NCBI GenBank assembly: GCA_022573285.1
Contig: JACZUF010000016.1
Location: 1-59,521, forward strand
Source: Chloroflexota bacterium
GTDB taxonomy: Bacteria; Chloroflexota; Dehalococcoidia; Lucifugimonadales; UBA3495
DNA length: 59,521 bases
Direction of reading: 5' to 3'
A program made the position numbers and the translations under genes. Under the pieces are notes generated by a model. It did no database searches and was not told where the DNA came from. It was given only the letters and a program-made list of their open reading frames with translations. Every line of letters begins with the position of its first letter. Position 1 is the first letter of the stretch. Positions 18,601 to 26,037 of this stretch are shown here, piece after piece.

Positions 18601-19030
18601 GGCGGCCAACATGGACCTGAGACCGGGGACCGGCGTACTGCTCAGCATCGCCGACCAGCACAAGGCGGAAGCGGTGTCTCTGGTGCGGGACCTCAATAAG
18701 GCCGGCTGCCTCCTCTATGCCACCGAGGGAACCGCCGCGATGATCTCCGCCATGGGACTGCCGGTGAACATGACCACCAAGAAGCTCAGCGAGGGTCACC
18801 CAAACGTGGTGGACGTGATCGAAGACGGCAGCGTGAGTGCGGTGATCAACACCATCTCCGGCGCGCCGGAGGTCATGCGGGACGGGTTCTACATCCGGAG
18901 GGCGGCGGTGGAGAAGCACATACCCTGCTTCACCTCTCTGGACACCGCCAGGGCGGCGGCCGAGAGCCTGTCCGTCGAACCGGCGGCCTACGACGTTGCG
19001 ACCATCGACGAATACCTACACGCCGGTTAA
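15683..19030 (+). CDS. carB: Carbamoyl-phosphate synthase large subunit
   Basis: A 1115-residue synthetase with the duplicated ATP-grasp architecture. The first half starts [22 protein letters not shown] and the second half [22 protein letters not shown] near residue 575. An oligomerisation region lies between them, and a C-terminal MGS-like allosteric domain contains [18 protein letters not shown]. It makes carbamoyl phosphate from bicarbonate, ATP and ammonia. It is about 40 residues longer than the usual 1070, partly from an N-terminal extension whose start codon is not certain. It is the last recognisable gene of the operon; pyrD and pyrE are not in the window. Confidence 0.96.
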   Translation: [1115 protein letters not shown]

Positions 19031-19033
19031 GCC

Positions 19034-19060
19034 CTACCAGTCCATCTCCGTGCCCAGGCC
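19034..19060 (+). repeat. 27-bp direct repeat flanking the vapBC module (left copy)
   Basis: Identical to 19789-19815. It reproduces the final eight codons plus stop of the minus-strand ornithine-cyclodeaminase-like gene (GLGTEMDW, stop). This copy is detached from any such gene and lies 3 bases after the carB stop codon. Confidence 0.9.
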
Positions 19061-19062
19061 CG

Positions 19063-19494
19063 CTAACCTCGAAGCGGGTGACGCCATCTGAGTCCATTGA
19101 ACCGGCTGTAGTCCTGATCTGTCGTTACCCATTCGCTGCCGGACTCGATAGCCAAAGCCGCAAGAAAGGCGTCTGGTATTAGATTGCCCTTGGCGCCGGA
19201 CTCTCGGCACAACCGGGTGAATATTTGCCAATGACGGGGCCCTGGCCGGACATTCACCGCGTTGGGCCGGTCTCTCAGTTGGATGGCGAACCCCAACGCT
19301 TCTTCCAAGCCGCTGGGAGGATCGAAAACGGAAGGGTGAGTGACAACCCGCAGAAACCCGGCTAATACGTGGTCTGAAATGCCAAACGCCTGGTCGCCAT
19401 TGATTACGTCCTCCAGCCATTGCCGGTGGGCATCGTGGTCCGGGGAGTCTTGCCGGTGAGCGTAGACCAAGACGTTAACGTCGATCAGGTCCAT
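19063..19494 (-). CDS. vapC: VapC-like PIN-domain toxin
   Basis: A 143-residue PIN-domain ribonuclease, the toxin of a type II toxin-antitoxin pair; such toxins cleave tRNA or rRNA. The first acidic residue is in LIDVNVLVYAH. The C-terminal IPDAFLAALAIESGSEWVTTDQDYSRF carries the other conserved Asp residues. The middle HVLAGFLRVVTHP segment is characteristic of one VapC subgroup. Its start overlaps the end of the antitoxin by 20 bases, indicating translational coupling. Confidence 0.88.
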   Translation of the reverse strand: MDLIDVNVLVYAHRQDSPDHDAHRQWLEDVINGDQAFGISDHVLAGFLRVVTHPSVFDPPSGLEEALGFAIQLRDRPNAVNVRPGPRHWQIFTRLCRESGAKGNLIPDAFLAALAIESGSEWVTTDQDYSRFNGLRWRHPLRG

Positions 19495-19732
19495 CTGCCG
19501 ACTCTAGGATATCGAGTAACTTCGCGGAGTTGTCCAAGTCCACCCCGGGCCTAAGTCCACGGCCTAGGAATGTGTTCAACTTGACCCGGCCTCGCCTTGG
19601 GTTAGCCGGCTGGCGAGACAACGCTTGTCTTAGACTGTCTTCGATGAGTGAGGTCAAGCTGCAGCCGAGCCGTGCCGCATGGGCTTTGGCGTCCCGGAGC
19701 AACTGGTCGTTGATTCGAATGGTGGTCCTCAT
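19475..19732 (-). CDS. vapB: VapB-like ribbon-helix-helix antitoxin
   Basis: An 85-residue antitoxin. The N-terminal RTTIRINDQLLRDAKAHAARLG followed by SLTSLIEDSLRQAL is a ribbon-helix-helix DNA-binding domain. The C-terminal 35 residues (FLGRGLRPGVDLDNSAKLLDIL) would wrap the toxin. It precedes vapC with a 20-base overlap. A palindromic operator and a promoter sit directly upstream, with so little space before the ATG that the message may be leaderless. Confidence 0.88.
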   Translation of the reverse strand: MRTTIRINDQLLRDAKAHAARLGCSLTSLIEDSLRQALSRQPANPRRGRVKLNTFLGRGLRPGVDLDNSAKLLDILESADGPDRR

Positions 19733-19740
19733 ACATCACC

Positions 19741-19769
19741 AGTATGGACGTGTGACATAAATATGTCAA
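19741..19769 (-). promoter_or_regulatory. vapBC promoter with overlapping palindromic operator
   Basis: On the minus strand, TTGACA (19769-19764) is followed after 17 bases by CATACT (19746-19741). The palindrome TGACATA-TT-TATGTCA (19768-19753), with 7-bp arms, covers the -35 and spacer, a natural site for VapB autorepression. The vapB ATG at 19732 starts only eight bases after the -10, predicting a leaderless or nearly leaderless transcript. Confidence 0.75.
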
Positions 19770-19788
19770 AGATTTGCGGCCGCGCCCG

Positions 19789-19815
19789 CTACCAGTCCAT
19801 CTCCGTGCCCAGGCC
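19789..19815 (+). repeat. 27-bp direct repeat flanking the vapBC module (right copy)
   Basis: This is the 3' end, with stop codon, of the ornithine-cyclodeaminase-like gene. It is identical to 19034-19060, and the two copies enclose vapBC and its promoter. Confidence 0.9.
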
Positions 19816-20742
19816 GTTGGCTTTGGCCGAATCGTAGGCCAACTTGGCGGCGGCGACGTCGGCCACCCCGGTCCCCATGATCTTGGCGTAGACCACTTGG
19901 TCTTCGCTGTCCCGGCCGGTCACCGCCCCAGACACAACGTGCCTAAGTTCGTGTACCTTGCTCCACTGAATGATCCCCTTGTCCACCGCGCTGCAGAGGT
20001 CGCCGGCCTCGATCGTGGCCTGTTCTGTTGAGTCCACGATCAGCTTTCCGGCGCGGGCGATGGTGGCTTCATCGACCTCCCGGGCGCGCCAGGTGGTGGG
20101 TCCGGCCCCGATCACAGTGCTGCCGTCCTTGAGCCAGGCCCCCTGGACCACCGGCTCCATGTTGGCGGCGACGCAAACAATTATGTCGCAGTCTCGCACC
20201 GCCTCTTCGTTGGTGGCGGCGGCGGAGACCTCAACGCCCATGGCGTCGGTCATCCTGCGGGCGAACTCCTCCCGGCGCTCCTGAGTGCGGCTGAAGGCCT
20301 TGATCTTCTTGATGCCCCTGACCTTGGAGACGGCCTCAAGTTGGGTTGGGGCCTGGCCCCCGGTGCCGATGATTCCCACGGTGGCCTCTCCGGGGTTGGC
20401 TAGGTGCTTTACCGCTACGCCGGTGGTCGCCCCGGTGCGCAGCTGGCCCAGGCGGTTGGCCTGGGTGTAACAGAGGAGTTCGCCGGTGTTGGCGTCGTAG
20501 AGGCTGACTTGGAACGAATACGACCCCTTGACCACTGTGTAGGTCTTGACCCCCAGCAACCCCTGGTGAAAGAGGCCGCCGCCCATCACCGCCAACATGC
20601 CGCTTTCGGCGATGATCTTGCGGCGGGTCATGTTGTGGGCTTGGCCGTCGCCGTACTGGCGCTGCATGGACTCTATGGCCTCAAGCATGGCGTCCATGGT
20701 CACGCACTGGGCCACGTCTTCGTCCTTAAGGAAAAGGGTCAT
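19789..20742 (-). CDS. Ornithine cyclodeaminase / mu-crystallin family dehydrogenase
   Basis: A 317-residue NAD(P)-dependent enzyme of the ornithine cyclodeaminase family, whose members include alanine dehydrogenases and ketimine reductases. The substrate side has GGLFHQGLLGVKTYTVV, with the Lys used in catalysis, and NRLGQLRTGATTGVAVKHLA. The Rossmann motif is VGIIGTGGQAPTQLEAV (about 125-140). The exact reaction cannot be chosen from the sequence. The last 27 bases of this gene are duplicated beyond the vapBC genes. Confidence 0.88.
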   Translation of the reverse strand: MTLFLKDEDVAQCVTMDAMLEAIESMQRQYGDGQAHNMTRRKIIAESGMLAVMGGGLFHQGLLGVKTYTVVKGSYSFQVSLYDANTGELLCYTQANRLGQLRTGATTGVAVKHLANPGEATVGIIGTGGQAPTQLEAVSKVRGIKKIKAFSRTQERREEFARRMTDAMGVEVSAAATNEEAVRDCDIIVCVAANMEPVVQGAWLKDGSTVIGAGPTTWRAREVDEATIARAGKLIVDSTEQATIEAGDLCSAVDKGIIQWSKVHELRHVVSGAVTGRDSEDQVVYAKIMGTGVADVAAAKLAYDSAKANGLGTEMDW

Positions 20743-20888
20743 CGCTGAGTACCTCCGCCGTCGGCCTAGGCTCGGATCCGCAGTTGGCCGATTGGTGGTG
20801 GCTAGTATACGTCCAAAGGATGGCCCAGGCTATATGGGGAGCAGCCGGTCGGAGAGGCGCAAAAACCGCGGGCAGGGCTATTTCGGGC

Positions 20889-21128
20889 CTATTTGTAGAA
20901 CTCCCGGTTCTTGCCGATGAAGTGACGCCATTCCGAGGGCACGGTGAATTCGTCGAAGATCGCGTTGACCGGACATACCGATACGCAATAGGTACAGTCG
21001 ATGCAGACGGCGGGGTCGATGTAAAACATCGCCTCTTGGTCGGTGGTGGCGATGCAATCAACGGGGCAGACCTCCACGCAGGAGGCGTCTTTAACTCCAG
21101 AACAGGGTTCGGTGATTACATAGGGCAT
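20889..21128 (-). CDS. Seven-iron ferredoxin ([3Fe-4S][4Fe-4S])
   Basis: A 79-residue low-potential electron carrier. Cysteines at 9, 17, 21, 25, 42, 45, 48 and 52 follow the spacing of seven-iron ferredoxins such as Azotobacter FdI: Cys9, 17 and 52 would hold the 3Fe cluster and Cys21, 42, 45 and 48 the 4Fe cluster, with Cys25 free. The C-terminal PSEWRHFIGKNREFY is also typical of this type. Its partner enzyme is not evident in the neighbourhood. Confidence 0.92.
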   Translation of the reverse strand: MPYVITEPCSGVKDASCVEVCPVDCIATTDQEAMFYIDPAVCIDCTYCVSVCPVNAIFDEFTVPSEWRHFIGKNREFYK

Positions 21129-21243
21129 ACCATTCTCTTAGTGGAAAACCCTGGGGTTTTGCCGGTCTTTTTCCGTGAGATTAGACGCAACGATACCCAA
21201 AACAGGCCAATGGGCGGGTACATTTTCGAATCGGCAACTTATT

Positions 21244-21272
21244 TTGTCAAGGGATAGTATATGATATATTAT
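21244..21272 (+). promoter_or_regulatory. Sigma-70-type promoter of the LysR gene
   Basis: TTGTCA (21244-21249) and TATTAT (21267-21272) are separated by 17 bases, in an unusually AT-rich stretch 35 bases before the LysR start codon. The divergent ferredoxin gene begins about 115 bases to the left, so a LysR operator could also act on it. Confidence 0.75.
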
Positions 21273-21306
21273 ATTGGATGATTGGTGGTGCTCAAAGGGG
21301 GAATGA

Positions 21307-22266
21307 ATGGAACTTAGGGAACTCATCAGCTTTTACCACGTTGCCAGGGTGCGCAGCGTTTCCAAGGCGGCAAGGACCCTTGAACTGGGCCAGCCGACTG
21401 TAACGACCCACCTTCGGAAATTGGAAGATGAGTTCGGAATCACCCTCTTTGACCGCATCAAGCGTCCGATCCAGTTGACCTCCGAGGGGATTACCCTTCT
21501 GGAACTGGTGACCCCGGTGGTCACATCAGTCGATGCGCTGAAGACCCAGATGGACTACTCCGAACGGCGGGGTTCCTTCGTGGTCGGCGCCTACCCCGAC
21601 CTGGTGACCCATCACCTGCCCAAAGGCATCCAGAGGTTTCGGGATGCTTACCCGGACGTCCGCATCCGGTTGCTTGCCCGGTCCTATAACCCCCTGATTC
21701 AATTAGTCCGTTCCGGTGAGATCGACCTGGCATTCTGCTCCTCACCCCCGGCCGACGATGCGTCGCTGGTGTTCAAAGAGCTCTTTACGTACAACACTGT
21801 CCTGTTGACTCCTCCCGGACACGAGCTGTTACACGGCCTTCCCATCAAACTCGAGGACATCGCCTCCTGGCCGCTGATCTTGCCGGCCCCGGAGAGCCTG
21901 TTGCGCCAAAGGGTGGAGCAGGCTTTCAAGAGCCGTGGGCTGACGGCCGACGTGGTGCTGGCCCTGGACGATACCGAGTCCATGAAACGCTACGTTGAGA
22001 TCGGCATGGGAATCGGGATCGGAAACGACTTTACCCTGCATGCCGACGACCACCACCGGTTCGGGGTTGTCCGCCTCGACCACCTGTTCCCCAGTTCGGT
22101 CATCGGCGTCTGCACCCTGAAGGGCAAGTTCGCTGGACAGGCGGTCCGTAATTTCGTCGAGACGATGTCCGAGCAGATCCGGGGCTTTCACGCCGAGCTG
22201 TGGTCGTGGGACGAAGAAAACGAGAAAAAGACTGGGCTCGCCGAAGTGGGCTCCAAGGACGACTAG
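21307..22266 (+). CDS. LysR-family transcriptional regulator
   Basis: A 319-residue regulator. The winged helix-turn-helix occupies residues 1-60 (SVSKAARTLELGQPTVTTHLRKLEDEFGITLF, given in part), followed by a periplasmic-binding-type effector domain. The overall pattern, including the VARVRSVSKAA start, resembles CysB/Cbl-like LysR members. It is divergent from the ferredoxin gene; LysR regulators commonly control a divergent neighbour. Nothing in the sequence identifies the effector. Confidence 0.92.
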   Translation: MELRELISFYHVARVRSVSKAARTLELGQPTVTTHLRKLEDEFGITLFDRIKRPIQLTSEGITLLELVTPVVTSVDALKTQMDYSERRGSFVVGAYPDLVTHHLPKGIQRFRDAYPDVRIRLLARSYNPLIQLVRSGEIDLAFCSSPPADDASLVFKELFTYNTVLLTPPGHELLHGLPIKLEDIASWPLILPAPESLLRQRVEQAFKSRGLTADVVLALDDTESMKRYVEIGMGIGIGNDFTLHADDHHRFGVVRLDHLFPSSVIGVCTLKGKFAGQAVRNFVETMSEQIRGFHAELWSWDEENEKKTGLAEVGSKDD

Positions 22267-22270
22267 CCCG

Positions 22271-22510
22271 CTAGGCCCTCTTGTTCGGAAGACCGTCCGG
22301 CGGGAGACTGTCCGGTGGGACGATGGCAGTTGGCAAGACCTGCTTCAGACGCCGCGCCAACTGAGACCTGGCCAGCAGCACGTACCGTCCGCATTCCCGG
22401 CAGGTCATACCGATGTCGGCGCCGAGTCTGGTGACAATCCAGAGCGACCCGCCACAGGGGTGGGGTTTCTTCATCCGCAGCACGTCGCCAATCTTCAGCT
22501 CTAGGACCAT
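22271..22510 (-). CDS. DUF951 small zinc-finger-like protein
   Basis: A 79-residue protein matching DUF951: LELKIGDVLRMKKPHPCGGSLW, then GADIGMTCRECGRYVLLARS (each part read separately). Cys19, Cys37 and Cys40 could bind a metal. The family is short, widespread in Gram-positive-type lineages and uncharacterised. Its ATG overlaps the end of pyrF by 10 bases, so the two are translationally coupled. Confidence 0.88.
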   Translation of the reverse strand: MVLELKIGDVLRMKKPHPCGGSLWIVTRLGADIGMTCRECGRYVLLARSQLARRLKQVLPTAIVPPDSLPPDGLPNKRA

Positions 22511-23337
22511 CCCTTTCCATCAGCCTCAAGCACATGGTTGATGCTTTCCCTGAGTTTGTCCGCTTCGCGGGCCGCGGCTTTGGCAAAATCGGTCCCGTTG
22601 GAAGCGTAGATGATCCCCCGGGAAGAGTTGATCAGCGCGGCCCGGCCCCGGCTGTCGGTGCCCAGCCGCACGGCAGCTTCCAAATCGCCGCCCTGAGCGC
22701 CAACCCCCGGGATCAGGAAGGGCATGGCGGGACAGGCCGCACGGACCTCCCGCAACTGCTCCGGCGCTGTCGCGCCCACCACCAAACCCAGGTTCCCCTT
22801 CGTGTCCCACTCCCGGCATGCCCTGGCCATGTTCTGGTAGAGGGGCACAGGCCCCTCCTCCGTCACTGTCAGTACATCTTGGAAATCGGCTGCGCCGGGA
22901 TTGGAGCCCCGGCACCAGACGAACACCCCTTTGGACTCGTCTTCCAGGAAAGGAGTCACGGTGTCCCGGCCGCCCCAGGCGTTGACCGTGACAGCGTCGA
23001 ATCCCCACACCTCGAATAGGGCCTTGGCGTAGGCCTGGGCGGAGGGGCCGATGTCCCCCCGTTTGGCGTCGCCGATGATGATTGCCTCCGGCGCGGCCCT
23101 CCGGATATGGGCGACCGTTTTTTCCAGGTCCTGCAGGCCGGGCAGACCCAACGCTTCATAGAAGGCCAGGTTGGGTTTGTAGGCGCAGACCAGCCCGGCG
23201 GTGGCGTCCACGATGGCCCGGTTGAACTCGTAAACGCTGGATACGGGCATCCTGGCTGGGTCGGGGTCCAACCCCACGCAGACCAGGCTTTTCGTTGCTT
23301 TCGATGCCTGTTCCAACCGGTCGGTAAAGCCGCTCAT
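22501..23337 (-). CDS. pyrF: Orotidine 5'-phosphate decarboxylase
   Basis: A protein of about 278 residues of the second PyrF subfamily (the mycobacterial type), converting OMP to UMP in the last step of de novo UMP synthesis. The catalytic cluster is IIIGDAKRGDIGPSAQAYAK, and AYKPNLAFYEALG carries the substrate-binding Lys. An open extension to 23439 is not used, because ATG 23337 (or the adjacent 23340) lies directly behind GGGAGG and begins MSGFTDRLEQA. The gene is 3.5 kb from the other pyrimidine genes and on the opposite strand. Confidence 0.93.
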   Translation of the reverse strand: MSGFTDRLEQASKATKSLVCVGLDPDPARMPVSSVYEFNRAIVDATAGLVCAYKPNLAFYEALGLPGLQDLEKTVAHIRRAAPEAIIIGDAKRGDIGPSAQAYAKALFEVWGFDAVTVNAWGGRDTVTPFLEDESKGVFVWCRGSNPGAADFQDVLTVTEEGPVPLYQNMARACREWDTKGNLGLVVGATAPEQLREVRAACPAMPFLIPGVGAQGGDLEAAVRLGTDSRGRAALINSSRGIIYASNGTDFAKAAAREADKLRESINHVLEADGKGWS

Positions 23338-23508
23338 CATCCTCCCTGTTCCGCCTCGGTCCCAAAGATGGCCGTGGCCGCCGGGTGCAAAAAGTATACA
23401 CGAACCCACGCCCGGCCCCGCCGGCGCCCGGCCGCGCAATGTGCTCCCATGTTGCTAGAGGCCAAACCGGGTTGTTACCATAACGGGGCTAGATACAGGA
23501 GGACGGGA

Positions 23509-24231
23509 TTGGACCTGGGCGCCGACTTGGTCGAGGGCAGATTTCTGGAGCGGGTCAACCGCTTCCTGGCCATGGTCGAGTTGGACGGTCGGGAGGTGGG
23601 GGTGCACGTAGCCAACTCGGGCCGCATGAAGGAGCTGTTTGTGCCCGGCTGCCGGGTCTTGGTCCGTCCGGTTTCCCCGGACTCCAATAAGAACCGCAAG
23701 ACCAAGTTTGACCTGGCCCTGGTGGACATGGGTCATGCGTTAGCCTCCGCGGACGCCCGGATGCCCAACGCGCTGGTCGCCGAGGGCGTGGCCAACGGGC
23801 ATCTGGAACAATTCGCTGGTTACCCCGAGATACGCCGGGAGGTTACCTTTGGCGACAGCCGCTTGGACCTGATGCTCGAAGGCCCGCCGGGCAGATGCTA
23901 CATCGAGGCCAAGTCGGTAACCCTGGTGGAGAATGGTGTTGGCCTGTTTCCGGACTCCCCCACGGTCCGGGGAGCCAAACACCTCCGCACCCTTGAGGCT
24001 GTACTTGAAGCCGGCCACCGGGCTGCGGTGATCTTCGTGATTCAAAGACCCGACGCCAGCGCGTTTGCCACCAATGACCCGGCCGATCCCGCGCTGGCCC
24101 AGGCCTTTCAGTCCGCTGTGGCGGCGGGGGTCGAAGCCTACGCCTACAACTGCCAAGTGACCGAACGGATGCTCCGGCTGGACCAGGCCCTTCCCATCCG
24201 GCCCTATGCCGAAGCGGTGGGCAATGGCTAA
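23509..24231 (+). CDS. sfsA: SfsA-family DNA/RNA nuclease-like protein
   Basis: A 240-residue SfsA homologue, close to the 234 residues of the E. coli protein. SfsA was first described as a sugar-fermentation regulator and is now grouped with nucleases. Hallmarks are LVEGRFLERVNRFLAMVEL, VHVANSGRMKEL, SNKNRKTKFDLALV, and the nuclease-like RLDLMLEG..CYIEAKSVTLVE. The TTG at 23509 is preferred because AGGAGG lies five bases upstream and yields the normal family N-terminus; an in-frame ATG at 23449 would add 20 unmatched residues. Confidence 0.9.
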   Translation: MDLGADLVEGRFLERVNRFLAMVELDGREVGVHVANSGRMKELFVPGCRVLVRPVSPDSNKNRKTKFDLALVDMGHALASADARMPNALVAEGVANGHLEQFAGYPEIRREVTFGDSRLDLMLEGPPGRCYIEAKSVTLVENGVGLFPDSPTVRGAKHLRTLEAVLEAGHRAAVIFVIQRPDASAFATNDPADPALAQAFQSAVAAGVEAYAYNCQVTERMLRLDQALPIRPYAEAVGNG

Positions 24232-24934
24232 AGAAACTCCCATGGCCGCCAGGCTCATGGACGTCTACCACCGCTTCCAAGTTGCCTACGGGCCCCAACA
24301 CTGGTGGCCCGGAGAAGGTCCCTTCGAGATCATCGCCGGGGCCATCTTGACCCAGTCGGCGGCGTGGACCAACGTGGAGATGGCCCTGGCCAACATGCGG
24401 GCCGCCGGCTGTTGGTCCCTGGAAGCCGTGCACCAACTCCCGGAAGCGGAACTGGCGAATTTGGTGCGCTCGTCAGGGTACTTCAACGCCAAGGCCCGGA
24501 AGTTGAAGGCCTTCGCCGCCCACGTGACCTTAAACCACCAGGGAGACCTGGACCGTTTCTTGTCCCAGCCCACTGGTCCGCTCCGCGAGGAGCTGCTATC
24601 CATCCACGGAATCGGGGAGGAGACCGCCGACGACATCATCGTTTATGCCGCGGGCAAGCCTTCGTTCGTGATCGACTCCTACACCCGGCGGATAATGGAC
24701 CGCATGGGGATCGCCCCTGACGCTGCCCGCCCCAAGTACGGCGATTATCAGGCCGTCTTTCATGACAACCTCCCCCACGATGACAACCTGACCCAAGATG
24801 CCCGGCTGTTCAATGAGTTCCACGCCTTGTGGGACCGGCACGCCAAAGAGGCCTGCGGCAAAACGCCTCACTGCGAAGGTTGTTGTCTTCTGGACATCTG
24901 CCCCACCGGACGGTCGCTGACTACTGATAGCTGA
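24224..24934 (+). CDS. Endonuclease III / MagIII-like DNA glycosylase
   Basis: A 236-residue base-excision repair glycosylase. The helix-hairpin-helix is IHGIGEETADDIIVYAAG and the catalytic Asp is in FVIDSYTRRIMDRMG. C-terminal Cys211, 217, 220 and 226 suit a [4Fe-4S] cluster. The GIGEETAD sequence, without the Lys of bifunctional EndoIII, resembles 3-methyladenine glycosylase MagIII, although MagIII lacks the cluster. It starts 8 bases inside the end of sfsA, implying translational coupling. Confidence 0.85.
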   Translation: MAKETPMAARLMDVYHRFQVAYGPQHWWPGEGPFEIIAGAILTQSAAWTNVEMALANMRAAGCWSLEAVHQLPEAELANLVRSSGYFNAKARKLKAFAAHVTLNHQGDLDRFLSQPTGPLREELLSIHGIGEETADDIIVYAAGKPSFVIDSYTRRIMDRMGIAPDAARPKYGDYQAVFHDNLPHDDNLTQDARLFNEFHALWDRHAKEACGKTPHCEGCCLLDICPTGRSLTTDS

Positions 24935-25012
24935 CAGCTAAATTGACGCCTAACAAGCCTGAAGTTATGATGCCCCAGTCACCCCAACCCCCTTCTGACG
25001 CCCGGAGGCCCC

Positions 25013-25189
25013 ATGCAAGTTGTTCGCATCTACACCGGAGACGACGGCGAGTCCCATTTTGGAGAAATAGACCTGCCCTACGAAAAAGTTGCCGCGGCGG
25101 AACGGACTGCGGTCGACAACGCCGAGAACGTACACTTCCGCCGAAACGCTGCCCGAAGCGATCTCCGAGACATAAGAAGGCTTCCATGA
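25013..25189 (+). pseudogene. Truncated duplicate of the cupin gene (5' end only)
   Basis: The first 44 codons match the cupin gene at 26285 with only about 15 base differences, mostly at third positions. The roughly 80 bases upstream, including the GGAGGCCCC ribosome site, are also alike. After codon 44 the similarity stops and the frame continues with 14 unrelated codons to a TGA at 25187. That stop overlaps the ATG of the dienelactone hydrolase (25186), so the remnant may still be translated as a 58-residue upstream frame coupled to it. The cupin barrel itself is missing. Confidence 0.82.
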
Positions 25190-26037
25190 GTAGCCAGCAT
25201 TCCCGGAGTGGTCAGCAAACCCCCTATCCCGGCGCCGTGACCTCCATGATTAGCTACGGCGACAGGGTCCAAGGGTTTCTTGCCATACCGGAAAACCAGC
25301 CTGGTCCCTTTGGCGCCGTGGTCCTGGGACACGAGAGGTACGGACTGGTGCAACACACCCTGGACCTGGTGGCCAAGTTTGCCGCTCACGGCTATGTCGG
25401 CCTGGCGCCCGACATGTTTTCCCGGTGGGACGGGGATAAAGAGGCCCTGAGCCGAGGCGACATTAGGGTGAGCATTTCCGACGAGGACATCAGGTCATAC
25501 ATGGGCGACAGCCTGGATTACCTGCTGGCCCATCACCAAGTTGACCCCGACCGTATTTCCGCCATGGGAGTTTGCCAGAGCGGCGATTATCCGCTGGTCC
25601 TGAACAGCGTGCGCCACGAACTGGCAGCCAATATCGTAGTCTACGGCGGAGCACAAGCCAGGGTATGGGAAGTTGACGAGTACCGGCCCGAGTCTTACGA
25701 GTCGATCCTGGGAAGGGTTCAAGCGCCGATCCTGGGGATCTGGGGAGAGGACGACTCTGTGGTCTCGGTGGAGGACATGCGCCGCTTGAGAGACGCCCTG
25801 GAATCCAAGCGAAAGACCTACGAGTTCACCCTGTTTTCCGGCATGCCCCATGGCTGGATGAATTCGACGATGCCGGGCCGCTACCGTCCCAAGGAATCGG
25901 AACAGGCCTGGTCGATGATCCTGAAGTTCATGGAGCGGGTGCACGCCGGGGAATTCTCCAAGGAACGGGTGGTGTGGCGTTTCCAGTCCGACATCGCCCC
26001 AGACTACGACTTCACCAAAAAGGTGCGCCTGGCCTAA
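25186..26037 (+). CDS. Dienelactone hydrolase family protein
   Basis: A 283-residue alpha/beta hydrolase of the dienelactone hydrolase type. The nucleophile is Cys130 in MGVCQSG, the acid Asp190 in WGEDDSVV, and the His His222 in SGMPHGW, all in the normal order. Dienelactone hydrolases open lactone rings formed during aromatic degradation. It is translationally coupled to the cupin fragment and followed by the intact cupin, so the duplication encloses it. An open extension to 24943 runs through the duplicated leader and is not used. Confidence 0.88.
   Translation: MSSQHSRSGQQTPYPGAVTSMISYGDRVQGFLAIPENQPGPFGAVVLGHERYGLVQHTLDLVAKFAAHGYVGLAPDMFSRWDGDKEALSRGDIRVSISDEDIRSYMGDSLDYLLAHHQVDPDRISAMGVCQSGDYPLVLNSVRHELAANIVVYGGAQARVWEVDEYRPESYESILGRVQAPILGIWGEDDSVVSVEDMRRLRDALESKRKTYEFTLFSGMPHGWMNSTMPGRYRPKESEQAWSMILKFMERVHAGEFSKERVVWRFQSDIAPDYDFTKKVRLA

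Noticed and set aside
17138-18919. A 593-codon open frame on the minus strand
   Set aside because: It lies entirely inside carB, whose plus-strand product is unmistakable; it has no ribosome site or recognisable domain and reflects high GC.
23107-23508. Extended start of sfsA
   Set aside because: The extension is antisense to pyrF; TTG 23509 behind AGGAGG yields the normal SfsA N-terminus.
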